Shown: positions 15,260-24,578, numbered from the stretch's first letter. The stretch is DNA of 27,361 bases from UBA1189 sp045654565 (GCA_045654565.1 JAZONP010000185.1:1-27361); one strand, 5' to 3'. Notes: a model not told the origin generated them from the letters alone. Numbers and translations are program-made.

Positions 15260-17587
15260 ATGGTAAAGAAACTCATATATGCCCTATGGGGTATGTTGGC
15301 GGTAGGACTGATCGCCATCTTTTTGGTATTTCTATCTATTAACAAAGGATGGATAGGATTTGTCCCTCCTGTTGAAGAATTAGAAAATCCCAACTACAAG
15401 TTTGCCACACAGATCATTTCATCAGACGGCAAACTGCTGAGCACCTATTCGTATAGTCGTGAGAACCGCGTGTGGACCGACTACAAGGACCTCTCTCCTG
15501 CGCTCATCGAAGCCTTGATCAGCACCGAGGATGTACGCTTCACCGAGCACTCGGGCATAGACTTCAGAGCACTCATGCGTGCTATCGTAAAGACTGGAAT
15601 ATTGCGTCAGAGCAGTTCGGGAGGTGGCAGTACACTGACACAGCAGCTGGCCAAGCAGCTCTACACCGAGGTAGCTGGCAACAAGATAGAGCGACTCTTC
15701 CAGAAACCCATCGAGTGGGTCATTGCAGTCAAACTGGAGAAATATTACACCAAGGAGGAGATACTGACGATGTATCTCAACAAGTATGACTTCGGCAACA
15801 ATGCCATCGGCATCAAAACAGCTGCCAACACCTATTTCTCCAAGGAACCCAAGGACCTTACCGTTGAGGAGGCTGCTACCTTGGTGGGTATGTGTAAGAA
15901 CTCATCGCTCTACAATCCTGTACGACGCAATGAGCTCACACGCGAACGACGCAACGTTGTGCTCTCACAGATGCATAAGAACGACTGTCTTACGTCTATA
16001 GAGAAAGACTCGTTGCAAGAGACCCCACTCGTGCTCAAGTATCGTCGTGTAGACCATAAGTTGGGCCCGGCCCCCTATTTCCGCGAGTACCTACGTGGAG
16101 TGATGACAGCCAAGGAACCCGTAAAGAAGGACTATCGTGGATGGCAGATGCAGAAGTATTATGAGGATTCACTCGACTGGGCCAACAACCCTCTCTACGG
16201 CTGGTGCTACAAGAACAAGAAGAAAGACGGAAGCTACTATAACCTCTACACCGATGGTCTGAAGATACATGTAACCATTGACTCACGCATGCAGAAGTAT
16301 GCCGAAGAGGCTGTCGACGAGCACATCAAGGGTTACTTGCAGCCACGCTTCTTTAAAAGCAAGAAAGGACATCGCAATGCCCCCTACGACAATTTGAAGC
16401 CTGCTGAAATTGAAGTTCTGCTCGTGCGTGCCATGAAGCAGACCGATCGCTATCGAGGCATGAAAAAGGAGGGATACTCTGACGCTGAGATACGCAAGGC
16501 CTTCGATGTGAAGCGTGAGATGAATGTGTTTACCTACAGTGGCAACCGAGACACCACGCTCTCGCCTATGGACTCGATACGCTATTACAAACATTTCCTC
16601 CGCACTGGATTTATGTCAATGGATCCCGTTACAGGCCATGTTAAAGCCTATGTAGGAGGTCCCGACTATACTCATTTCCAGTACGACATGGCTATGGTAG
16701 GTCGCCGTCAAGTGGGCTCTACCATCAAGCCCTACCTCTATACCTTGGCGATGGAGAATGGCTTCTCACCCTGTGACCAGACACGTAACGTAGAGCAGAC
16801 CATCCTCACCGAAGACGGACAGATATGGATACCGCGCAATACAGGTAGCAAGGAGGATTATGGCAAGATTGTGACCTTGCGCTGGGGCTTGTCGCAGTCA
16901 AACAACTGGATTTCGGCATACCTCATGGGTAAGCTCAACCCCTATGCCTTCAAGAGCCTGATACACCGCTTCGGTGTACGCAACCTGGAGATACAGCCTA
17001 CACCTTCGCTTTGCTTGGGACCATGCGATATCTCTGTGGGCGAGATGGTGGGTGCATACACCGCATTCCCCAACAATGGTATACGTACCGAGCCTCTCTT
17101 CGTGACTCGTATTGAGGATAATGAGGGCAATATCGTGGCTACCTTCTCTCCCAAGACCTATGAAGTAATCAGCAAGGAGAGTTCCTATAAGATGATTGAT
17201 ATGATGAAGGCTGTCATCGATGAGGGAACGGGTCGCCGCTTGCGTTTCCGTTACGGTTTCAAAGCTGAGATTGCAGGTAAGACCGGTACTACCAACGATA
17301 ATGCCGACGGATGGTTTATGGGCTATACGCCCTCACTCGTGAGTGGCTGTTGGGTAGGTGGTGACGACCGTGATATCCACTTTACCAGCATGAGCGATGG
17401 TCAAGGTGCCTCTATGGCGCTCCCCGTGTGGGCTCTCTATATGCAGAAGGTATATGCAGATGAGTCGCTGGGATACTCACAAGACGAGCGCTTTAATATT
17501 CCCGAAGACTTTAATCCCTGCGCGCAGCAGTCTATCGTAACCAACTTCCAGGAGGAACAGCAGTTGGATGAGTCGTTTGGATTCTAA
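15260..17587 (+). CDS. mrcA: Class A penicillin-binding protein 1A (transglycosylase/transpeptidase)
   Basis: 775 aa from the ATG at 15260; a TTG six codons upstream is rejected because the -7 box ends at 15237. A short N-terminal cytoplasmic stretch is followed by one membrane helix (about residues 4-27). The GT51 transglycosylase has EDVRFTEHSG with E90 and the motifs GGGSTLTQQLAKQL and EKYYTKEEILTMYLN. The transpeptidase has S487-T-I-K490, S547-N-N549 and K674-T-G-T-T. It polymerises and cross-links peptidoglycan in the periplasm. All catalytic residues are present. The linker between domains carries a lysine-rich insert (about 340-440) typical of Bacteroidetes PBP1A. The M16-like gene follows after 16 bp, suggesting cotranscription. 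Confidence 0.96.
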   Translation: MVKKLIYALWGMLAVGLIAIFLVFLSINKGWIGFVPPVEELENPNYKFATQIISSDGKLLSTYSYSRENRVWTDYKDLSPALIEALISTEDVRFTEHSGIDFRALMRAIVKTGILRQSSSGGGSTLTQQLAKQLYTEVAGNKIERLFQKPIEWVIAVKLEKYYTKEEILTMYLNKYDFGNNAIGIKTAANTYFSKEPKDLTVEEAATLVGMCKNSSLYNPVRRNELTRERRNVVLSQMHKNDCLTSIEKDSLQETPLVLKYRRVDHKLGPAPYFREYLRGVMTAKEPVKKDYRGWQMQKYYEDSLDWANNPLYGWCYKNKKKDGSYYNLYTDGLKIHVTIDSRMQKYAEEAVDEHIKGYLQPRFFKSKKGHRNAPYDNLKPAEIEVLLVRAMKQTDRYRGMKKEGYSDAEIRKAFDVKREMNVFTYSGNRDTTLSPMDSIRYYKHFLRTGFMSMDPVTGHVKAYVGGPDYTHFQYDMAMVGRRQVGSTIKPYLYTLAMENGFSPCDQTRNVEQTILTEDGQIWIPRNTGSKEDYGKIVTLRWGLSQSNNWISAYLMGKLNPYAFKSLIHRFGVRNLEIQPTPSLCLGPCDISVGEMVGAYTAFPNNGIRTEPLFVTRIEDNEGNIVATFSPKTYEVISKESSYKMIDMMKAVIDEGTGRRLRFRYGFKAEIAGKTGTTNDNADGWFMGYTPSLVSGCWVGGDDRDIHFTSMSDGQGASMALPVWALYMQKVYADESLGYSQDERFNIPEDFNPCAQQSIVTNFQEEQQLDESFGF

Positions 17588-17603
17588 TATTCAAAGTTGA
17601 ATT

Positions 17604-18902
17604 ATGAATTCTTACCTGCACACTAAGATGAACCGCACCATCCCGCCATCTATACAGTCGCAGGACTTTGCTTTTCGCAAGCCTGAACGTCACATCCTTC
17701 CCAATGGGGTATTGCTGCATACGATAGCCTCTGCCGGGCATGAGGAGGTGTTGCGTATCGATTTCGTGTTCTCGGTGGGGCAGTGGCATCAAGCGCGGAA
17801 GCTGCAAGCGCTTTTTACCTGTCGTATGCTGCGTGAGGGATGTCGAGGTTATAGCTCTGCAGACTTTGCCGAGCGACTCGACTACTATGGGGCTTGGCTC
17901 GAATTGAGCGTGGGTATGAATCGCAGTTTTGTTACCCTTTATACGCTTAAGAAATTCTTTGCTCACACCCTCGAATTGGTTCATGGTATGCTCTCAGAAC
18001 CAGCCTATGATGAAGAGCAGTTTCTTACTATACGTGACAACAATAAGGCGCAACTCCTTGTCAATATGCGAAAGGGAGATGTCTGTGCCCAGCGTGCTCT
18101 GCGCCGCAGTATCTATGGCGATGCTCATCCTTGTGGTATGTCGGCAGACCCCGAAGATTATGATGCATTGAAAACCTCGCATCTGCATGCGTTTTTTGCC
18201 CGGCATTATGGTTCGCGCAATTGTTCCATATACCTCTCGGGAAGTATCGATGATGATGTGTTCCAACGTGTGGAACAGCTCTTTGGCGCTACTCCTTGGG
18301 GAGCTGCCACTCCTGCAGACGAGGTGAGCTATAGCTTGCAGCCTGCAGTGCGCAAGACTTTGTATATCGCACGTCCCGATGCTCTGCAGAGCAGCATACG
18401 TATGGGTGCTCTGATGATGGATGTGAACGACCCTGACTACCTCTCTATGCGTGTACTCACCACGGTGTTGGGTGGATACTTTGGTAGTCGTCTCATGAAG
18501 AATGTGCGTGAAGATAAGGGGTATACCTATCATATCAGTTCAGATCTCGTCACCAATACCTCACAGGTGCTCTTCCTTATAGGCTGTGAAGCTTTTGCAG
18601 ACAAGGCAGATGAGGTCATCGCTGAAGTACATCGTGAGATGTTGCGCTTGCAGCACGAACCTGTCTCTGATGCCGAGCCCCGTATGGTGCGCAATTATAT
18701 GACTGGCGAGATATGCCGCAACTACGAGGGCGCCTTCTCGCTCACCGATGCCTACATCTTTATGGAGCATCTAGGACTTCCTCAGACACATATAGAGCAT
18801 ACTGTAGAGGCTATACGAAGCACCGATGCCGCTTGTTTGCAACAGCTAGCTCAGCGTTACTTCCTACCCGTGGAGTTCTACACTGTAGTGGTGAAGCCAT
18901 AG
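17604..18902 (+). CDS. M16-family peptidase homologue lacking the zinc-binding motif
   Basis: 432 aa with two M16-type halves and no signal peptide, so probably cytoplasmic. The N-half should carry HxxEH in a context like HFLEHMLFKG; here the aligned segment is LFTCRMLREG (residues 70-79), so both His and the catalytic Glu are replaced (L70, C73, R74). The C-half keeps the conserved GGYFGSRLMKNVREDKGYTY segment, the Arg/Tyr substrate-contact region of M16 proteins. This pattern matches the non-catalytic partner of heterodimeric M16 peptidases; the active partner is not adjacent. Start: ATG at 17604, 16 bp after the PBP1A stop; an ATG at 17628 is an alternative. Peptidase activity on its own is unlikely. 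Confidence 0.85.
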   Translation: MNSYLHTKMNRTIPPSIQSQDFAFRKPERHILPNGVLLHTIASAGHEEVLRIDFVFSVGQWHQARKLQALFTCRMLREGCRGYSSADFAERLDYYGAWLELSVGMNRSFVTLYTLKKFFAHTLELVHGMLSEPAYDEEQFLTIRDNNKAQLLVNMRKGDVCAQRALRRSIYGDAHPCGMSADPEDYDALKTSHLHAFFARHYGSRNCSIYLSGSIDDDVFQRVEQLFGATPWGAATPADEVSYSLQPAVRKTLYIARPDALQSSIRMGALMMDVNDPDYLSMRVLTTVLGGYFGSRLMKNVREDKGYTYHISSDLVTNTSQVLFLIGCEAFADKADEVIAEVHREMLRLQHEPVSDAEPRMVRNYMTGEICRNYEGAFSLTDAYIFMEHLGLPQTHIEHTVEAIRSTDAACLQQLAQRYFLPVEFYTVVVKP

Positions 18903-18949
18903 AGACTCTCTCTTAGGCTCATGTGTGGTGATGAAACTTTATTTCAGGG

Positions 18950-18974
18950 TAGAATAATTATTCTATCTTTTTTT
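18950..18974 (+). terminator. Rho-independent terminator after the M16-like gene
   Basis: The 16-nt palindrome tagaataattattcta (18950-18965) can fold with a 4-nt loop and is followed by a T tract (18968-18974). The stem is AT-rich, so it may be modest in strength. Confidence 0.6.
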
Positions 18975-19057
18975 ACTTTTCTGTTAAATCGTTTGGTAAT
19001 GTTGACATTTGCAGAAAAAAGTTTTTTGTGTGTTACTGTAATTTTTAGAACTATAAG

Positions 19058-19110
19058 TTTTCTTTTTTCCCTTTTTTCCCTTTTCTTTGTACAGTCAATA
19101 GGACAAAGTA
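19058..19110 (+). promoter_or_regulatory. Polypyrimidine tract and possible promoter upstream of the 1192-aa gene
   Basis: An almost pure T/C tract spans 19058-19088 with two TTTTTTCCC blocks. At its end TTTG (19086-19089) lies exactly 19 bp before TACCTGAT (19109-19116), a partial match to the -7 consensus. Promoter assignment is tentative. Confidence 0.35.
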
Positions 19111-19173
19111 CCTGATAGTTATGATGGGAAATAATTAAATATTTAGATATCAATAATTAAAAAGAGAAGTAAC

Positions 19174-22100
19174 ATGAGAAAGCATTTACGTATGTTATGT
19201 GTGGGCGTAGCCTCTGCCATCTCTTTGGCAGGTATGGCGCAAACGCCTTCTAATGTGACCAATCTGCTGTGGAATGCTGATTTTGAGCATGGCCCCAATG
19301 GATGGGACATTGTTGCTGACCAGCACAACTGGTCTCAAAATGTAAAAGGTGACGTCAAGGCACCTGGGTATTATGGATTTAACAATCTCTGTCTGGAGAA
19401 CTGGAAAGGCGCTGGCAGTGGTTTGACTGACAATGAGGTGTCGCAAACCAAGACAGGATTGCCCAACGGTGTGTACGTGTTCGGAGCCTATATGTTGGCT
19501 ACTAACGATGCTTGGGAACCCAATAGAGAGATGATTGAGGGTGTTACCCTCTTTGCTAATGAGAGTGAGGTGCCTGTAGGTACCAACCGTGCGGAAGGTG
19601 TTGGCGAGAGTTGGGGACACACAGCAAAGTTTAATGTAGCTGTTCGCGTCACCGATGGTACCTTGAAGGTTGGTGTGAAGTGTGTAGCTACCAATGCAAG
19701 CTTTGTGTGCATCGACAATGCTACGCTCTACTATTTCGGTGAGGATATGGCATTTGATGCTGCTCTAGATGCGATGGCGCAGATTGATATGCAGCGTTCT
19801 ATAGCTATTGCTGACACCTGCGCAGCTCTCCCTATGAATATTGATACATTGGCATACCTCAATGAGAAGATAGAGGCTGCCAAGGCGCTCACTGTGGCTG
19901 CTGAGGCTTACAATACAGATGAGGAGCTCTGGTGGGGTATGCGTCTGGCTCGCAATTCAGCAGCCGACTACCGTTCTTTCTTTGAGGCTATAGCTGCGGC
20001 TAAGGTGACTGCGGCCAAGACTTGGAGTGAGGAGGAGACTACCGTAGAGGCTCTCGAGTTCTTGAACGAACTCATTGCTCAATGTGAAGCGGCTTATGGG
20101 GAGTTTAAGCTTGTTCGTCCCGAGATAGAAGATGTAAAGGCTGCTCTTAGAGAGGCTGAGGCATTGCTTGAGTTAGATAGCTGTTATATCTTGCTTGAGA
20201 AATATACAGAGATACTTGACACTCTTCCTGTGGGCGAGCAGACGGGTGAATATACCGAGGCTGACAAGGAGATGATTGCCGTATATCTAGATGAGGTGAA
20301 CATGATTCTAAGCGAAGTGGAAGAGCGTGTCACATCGGCAACTTCTGCCAAGCAGTCATGTGAGGAATACTTTGCGCAGATTGATAATGTGCTGGCTAAT
20401 CCCATTTCTTTTGCTGAGTTCCCCATTCTCATTCATAAGAGCACTACACCTGTAGCAGGTAAGTATCTGATTGAAGGCTGCGAACTGAATAAGGATGGTT
20501 TGGTAGAGTATCGATCTCCGCTCTACTCTTTCGAATATGCCTTGTCGAGAATCCGATTCATAGTCAAGGGTATGGGCGATAACTATTTCCAGAATGGATA
20601 TCCCTACTTTGCAGCGTCAGGTTTCGAAATGTTCGATGTTAACGGTGATCCCATAGAGATTTCCACTAGTATGATTAGCTCAAATGCTGACCATAATGCA
20701 CTTAACCCCAATAAGATTGACGGTGATGGTCTCGGAGGTTTGCTCGATGGTAATACCGTTACCTACTTCCACTCGGCATGGCAGAATGGTCCCAAGGAGT
20801 GGCACTATCTCGAGGTTGAGCTTCCTGAGGGTGAATATAGCGCTTTCAGCTTCAAGTTTATCTCACGTGAGGGCTGGCCTGGACAGCTCCCCTCAGAACT
20901 TGAGATTATTCATGTGACAGACATTATGGATAAGCTGTTGGAGCTCGTCAATGAGGCTATCAAGCTCAACCCCTATCAAGGCGCTTCTCCTGGATTCTAT
21001 AATGTAGATCTTTCTGCTTATAACGAGGCATTAGAACGATCAGAGGCTGCTATTGCTAACAATGCATCGCAGGGCGAACTCGAGGCTGCCTATGAGGCGC
21101 TCAAGGAACAGTATGATATGGTCGTAGAGAGCGGTCTTGTCATGCCTGACCCCGAAAAGAAGTATCGTGTGGTGACCAGTCGCAATGACTTTGTCGTGAA
21201 GCAGGGTCTTGTTAAGGGATGGACTATTCATACAGCGAATGAAGCTAAACCTAATTGGTTATGGTGGGAGACTGTAAGTCCTGAGAATGAGATGCAGGAA
21301 TTCATCTTCGAACCTATTGAGAATGTTGAAGGCAAGAATTACTACGCAATCAAGCATGCTGCAACAGGTCTTTACCTTGGTGATATGTTTGATGAAGAAG
21401 GCAACAGAGTGGCTCTTTCTTTCAACTTGAATGCTGAACGCAAGGATACCTTCGAACTCCAGTCGCAAGGATACGGTCAGTTTGCTATCGTTCGTGGTGG
21501 CATGATTCACCTTGGTAGCCACAATAGCGGTAATGGAACCACAGCTGCTACAGTAATCTACCCCTCAGGCCCCAATGACTGGTCTTCATGGTGGTTACGT
21601 GAGTTGGTGGAACTTCCTTGCGCGGTTAAGAGCTTGTCTGATGGTCGCTTCCAGTCAGATGTGCTGGCATTATATCAGGGTGCCAATTTTATCACCCTTA
21701 CAGCAGATAAGGAGTGTTCGTTCGAAGGCCTCGTTATCACTGACGTATTTGGCAATGAGCTTCCCATCGCTCAAATGAATGCAAGTGGCGCTACTGTTGG
21801 CGTTATGCTCGATGGCGTTATGGTAGATGCGCTGAAGTTCTCATTTGACAATGCTGAGGGCGTTACTACTGTGACTGTTAATGCTAGCATCTCTAAGATT
21901 AACGAGCTCCAGACAGCTTACGATAAGGCTCTTGCCCTAAATGTTGTAGAGGGTGATGGCGTAGGTCAGGTACGCGATGCTAGCAAGTACTTCCAGGCAC
22001 TCGATGCTGCTGAAGACGTACTTTATTTTGGTGGCACTGACGAGGTGATTGCTAAGGTTATTGCCGATTTGCAAGATGTATCTGCACAGTTGCAATACAA

Positions 22101-22752
22101 TTACCCTGTACCTGGTCAAGAATACTTCATCATCTTGTCTGTTCCCTTCTATCAGAAGTGGGGCGCTGAGATGGCTGTATTTGCTAAGAACAATTTCGTG
22201 TTCTGGGGTTACTGGAATATCAACAATACGGCTCAGCGTTGGCAGTTTGTTGACTGTGGCGAGCTCAAGAATGGTGCTCCCGCATATTATCTCCTCAATG
22301 TAGGTGCAGAGGGTTACCTCTCATCTCGTCCCGATGCCAACAGTCAACTCTCTATCGTGAAGGATACCACCGAGACGGTGCCCTGGGATGTACGCATGAT
22401 GGGTGGCGGTAAGGTGAGCTTCGGTGATAGCCGTTACGCAAATGGCCGTTGGAGCTTGAATCCCATGAATCACAAGGATGGTGTAGGCGCATACTCTCAA
22501 GGCACGATGTTTACTTGGACGAATACTGATATCTCTTGCGGTATGTATATCGTCGAGTCTGAGAAGGTTATCGAAGAGTTCAACTCGTTGTATAATACTG
22601 CCGGCATCGAAGATATCGAGGTAGGTGAGCAGGTGGCACCCGCCATGAAGGGCGTCTATGACCTCTATGGCCGCCGCATTGAAGCTCCTGCAACGACTGG
22701 CATCTATATCATCGATGGCAAAAAGGTTTTGGTTAAACGCGAGCAGAAGTAA
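19174..22752 (+). CDS. Large secreted multi-domain carbohydrate-binding protein with Por/T9SS-like C-terminal tail
   Basis: 1192 aa. Signal peptide MRKHLRMLCVGVASAISLAGMA, cleavage likely at A22/Q23. I see alternating beta and helical blocks and no recognisable catalytic domain: a galactose-binding-like jelly roll (about 25-215, LLWNADFEHGPNGWDI to CIDNATLYYFG); helical repeats rich in Ala/Glu (about 216-415); a discoidin/F5-8C-like module (about 425-605, with LLDGNTVTYFHSAWQ and HYLEVELPEG); a FIVAR-like helical hairpin (about 610-685); a ricin-type beta-trefoil-like block (about 690-860); a beta segment and second helical hairpin; a second trefoil-like block (about 1000-1140). The tail GVYDLYGRRIEAPATTGIYI followed by IDGKKVLVK is the short sorting-like end common in Prevotella secreted proteins. 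Probably surface-attached or secreted glycan binding. Codon use is rich in GCT/GGT, suggesting good expression. Domain names are by pattern only. Confidence 0.8.
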   Translation: MRKHLRMLCVGVASAISLAGMAQTPSNVTNLLWNADFEHGPNGWDIVADQHNWSQNVKGDVKAPGYYGFNNLCLENWKGAGSGLTDNEVSQTKTGLPNGVYVFGAYMLATNDAWEPNREMIEGVTLFANESEVPVGTNRAEGVGESWGHTAKFNVAVRVTDGTLKVGVKCVATNASFVCIDNATLYYFGEDMAFDAALDAMAQIDMQRSIAIADTCAALPMNIDTLAYLNEKIEAAKALTVAAEAYNTDEELWWGMRLARNSAADYRSFFEAIAAAKVTAAKTWSEEETTVEALEFLNELIAQCEAAYGEFKLVRPEIEDVKAALREAEALLELDSCYILLEKYTEILDTLPVGEQTGEYTEADKEMIAVYLDEVNMILSEVEERVTSATSAKQSCEEYFAQIDNVLANPISFAEFPILIHKSTTPVAGKYLIEGCELNKDGLVEYRSPLYSFEYALSRIRFIVKGMGDNYFQNGYPYFAASGFEMFDVNGDPIEISTSMISSNADHNALNPNKIDGDGLGGLLDGNTVTYFHSAWQNGPKEWHYLEVELPEGEYSAFSFKFISREGWPGQLPSELEIIHVTDIMDKLLELVNEAIKLNPYQGASPGFYNVDLSAYNEALERSEAAIANNASQGELEAAYEALKEQYDMVVESGLVMPDPEKKYRVVTSRNDFVVKQGLVKGWTIHTANEAKPNWLWWETVSPENEMQEFIFEPIENVEGKNYYAIKHAATGLYLGDMFDEEGNRVALSFNLNAERKDTFELQSQGYGQFAIVRGGMIHLGSHNSGNGTTAATVIYPSGPNDWSSWWLRELVELPCAVKSLSDGRFQSDVLALYQGANFITLTADKECSFEGLVITDVFGNELPIAQMNASGATVGVMLDGVMVDALKFSFDNAEGVTTVTVNASISKINELQTAYDKALALNVVEGDGVGQVRDASKYFQALDAAEDVLYFGGTDEVIAKVIADLQDVSAQLQYNYPVPGQEYFIILSVPFYQKWGAEMAVFAKNNFVFWGYWNINNTAQRWQFVDCGELKNGAPAYYLLNVGAEGYLSSRPDANSQLSIVKDTTETVPWDVRMMGGGKVSFGDSRYANGRWSLNPMNHKDGVGAYSQGTMFTWTNTDISCGMYIVESEKVIEEFNSLYNTAGIEDIEVGEQVAPAMKGVYDLYGRRIEAPATTGIYIIDGKKVLVKREQK

Positions 22753-22831
22753 GCTTGCTTACATTATGCCGAGTGCAAAATGCTAAGACGAAGAAAGGTA
22801 TAATCAAGAAATAGACTTTGCGTCGATAAAT

Positions 22832-22874
22832 AATCAGAGAAGGACATCCTATAGGGGTGTCCTTCTCTGATTTT
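22832..22874 (+). terminator. Strong rho-independent terminator
   Basis: The 13-bp stem tcagagaaggaca (22834-22846) and tgtccttctctga (22858-22870), extended by AA/TT, runs into TTTT. It isolates the 1192-aa gene from the cytochrome operon. Confidence 0.92.
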
Positions 22875-22995
22875 ATATCGGAGGTTCGCGATACACGTGT
22901 AGGAGGTGTAAGAATTAATTATTACTTCTGTGTCGCTTATCGGGTTGCAATAAACTCTTTAAGTGTTAAAGTTTGTAGATTTTTCAATAAAAAGT

Positions 22996-23026
22996 TTTGT
23001 TGTTGGTCAGAAACTCTGTACCTTTG
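22996..23026 (+). promoter_or_regulatory. Consensus Bacteroidetes promoter of the cytochrome operon
   Basis: TTTG (22996-22999), a 19-bp spacer and TACCTTTG (23019-23026) are a perfect match. The transcript should begin near 23033, giving a leader of about 20 nt to the ATG at 23052 and ruling out an upstream in-frame start. Confidence 0.85.
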
Positions 23027-23051
23027 CATATTCGTAGTAACAAGTGTCGTT

Positions 23052-24578
23052 ATGTCTAATAAGAAGAATAAGAAGAAGTTTGTCTTTTTAGGGATTTTGG
23101 CCATCGTGGTGGCTGGTTTTTCATTGCTTATCGCTTTCAACTGGGCGTGGGATAAGAGTTCGCTCAATGACTCCTGCATGTCGTGTCACTATCATACCGA
23201 CGCAGATGTCAACTGGAAGCAGTCAATTCACTACAATAGCCAGAGTGGTACGAAGACCGACTGTGCTGCTTGTCACCTGCCACCCCGTGGTACGATGGAA
23301 TACACCAAGGCGAAGCTTTCGACTGGTGTCAAGGATGTGTGGTCATACCTTACTAAGGATAAGGAGGAGATTAACTGGGATGCTAAAGGTGAGTTGGAGT
23401 ATGCCCGTAAGATTGTTTACAACGAGTCGTGCGAGGCTTGTCATGTGAACATCTATCCTGAGGGTATCTCTGATGAGGGAGTGACAGCACACCTCTATTA
23501 TGATGATAATAAGGAGAGTGGTGACCAGCATTGTATCAACTGCCACTTGGATGCAGGTCACTATAACCCCAACTATAAGCATTCAGCATTGACTGAGGCA
23601 CCCAAAAGCAGCGGTGTGGTATATGAGGCCGCTACCGAGGTGACAACCTTTGAAAACTATGTTGAGACTGTTCCTGGTACTACAGCAGCCATCAGCATGA
23701 TAGCTATCCCTGGTGGTAGTTTTGATATGGGCTCGTCCGAATCAGAGGACTTTCATGAGGCCGATGAGGCTCCTCAGCGCCGTATAGAGGTGTCGCGCTT
23801 CTTTATGGGCGAGATGGAGGTTACTTGGGATCAGTTCTGGGCGTTCTATGGTGAGACCATGTCAGAGGGACGCACTCCCCCCACGGTAATCTATGCCAAT
23901 AACAGCCGTGAGGATGTCGATGCCGTGAGTGGCCCTACACCTCCGTTTGGCTTCCCCGATCAGGGATGGGGCATGGGTGAACGTCCTGCCATTACGATGA
24001 CTCACTACTCGGCTCAGACCTTCTGCCAGTGGTTGTCGCTGAAGACGGGTAAGAAGTACCGCTTGCCTACAGAGGCTGAGTGGGAGTATGCCGCACGTGG
24101 TGGTACGTCGGGTGCGTATTTCTTCGAGGGTAAACCTAAGAAATATACCAACGAAGGCTTTTGGAATGGTTTGTTTGGTGCCGACACTGCTCGCATCAAC
24201 AGCTATGCCATATATGCAAACAATAGCAAGAGCCGTACTCAGGAGCCTAGCCAGGTGCAAGCCAATCCGTTTGGGCTGAAGAATATGTTGGGTAACGTCA
24301 TGGAGTACTGCGCTGACTGGTATGCTGAGGATGCCTATAGCCAGCTGACCGATGGCGCCAAGGATCCCAAGGGCCCTGACGGCGGTACTGAGCATGTAGT
24401 GCGTGGTGGTAACTATACGAGTGATGCAGCTGAACTGAGATGCGCAGCACGTAGTCATACACAGCATGACGACTGGTTGCGTCCCGACCCACAGAACCCC
24501 AAGAGTATTTGGTGGTACTCAGATATCAAGGGTATTGGCTTCCGCGTAGTGTGTGAAGTACCTGAGGGTATTAACTGA
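23052..24578 (+). CDS. Tetraheme NrfH/NapC-type cytochrome c fused to an inactive-type SUMF1 domain
   Basis: 508 aa from the ATG at 23052, chosen because the consensus promoter lies inside the longer open frame. Lysine-rich N-terminus, one membrane helix (about 10-29), then four CxxCH haem sites: C42-H46 (CMSCH), C71-H75 (CAACH), C127-H131 (CEACH) and C161-H165 (CINCH). The spacing and the CHLPPRG and YTKAKLSTGVKDVW signatures match NrfH/NapC quinol dehydrogenases. After a linker (about 170-210) a SUMF1/FGE-fold domain covers about 212-505 (IPGGSFDMGS, EMEVTWDQF, YRLPTEAEWEYAARGG, GLKNMLGNVMEYCADWY, VVRGGNYTSDAAELRCAARS, GIGFRVV). Formylglycine-generating enzymes carry two active-site Cys between the GGSY and RCAAR motifs; here there are none, so canonical FGE activity is unlikely. 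Both domains should face the periplasm. First gene of a four-gene operon. Confidence 0.92.
   Translation: MSNKKNKKKFVFLGILAIVVAGFSLLIAFNWAWDKSSLNDSCMSCHYHTDADVNWKQSIHYNSQSGTKTDCAACHLPPRGTMEYTKAKLSTGVKDVWSYLTKDKEEINWDAKGELEYARKIVYNESCEACHVNIYPEGISDEGVTAHLYYDDNKESGDQHCINCHLDAGHYNPNYKHSALTEAPKSSGVVYEAATEVTTFENYVETVPGTTAAISMIAIPGGSFDMGSSESEDFHEADEAPQRRIEVSRFFMGEMEVTWDQFWAFYGETMSEGRTPPTVIYANNSREDVDAVSGPTPPFGFPDQGWGMGERPAITMTHYSAQTFCQWLSLKTGKKYRLPTEAEWEYAARGGTSGAYFFEGKPKKYTNEGFWNGLFGADTARINSYAIYANNSKSRTQEPSQVQANPFGLKNMLGNVMEYCADWYAEDAYSQLTDGAKDPKGPDGGTEHVVRGGNYTSDAAELRCAARSHTQHDDWLRPDPQNPKSIWWYSDIKGIGFRVVCEVPEGIN

Noticed and set aside
22857..23051. Upstream in-frame extension of the cytochrome-SUMF1 gene
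   Set aside because: It would start inside the terminator stem and include the perfect promoter at 22996-23026, so the ATG at 23052 is the real start.
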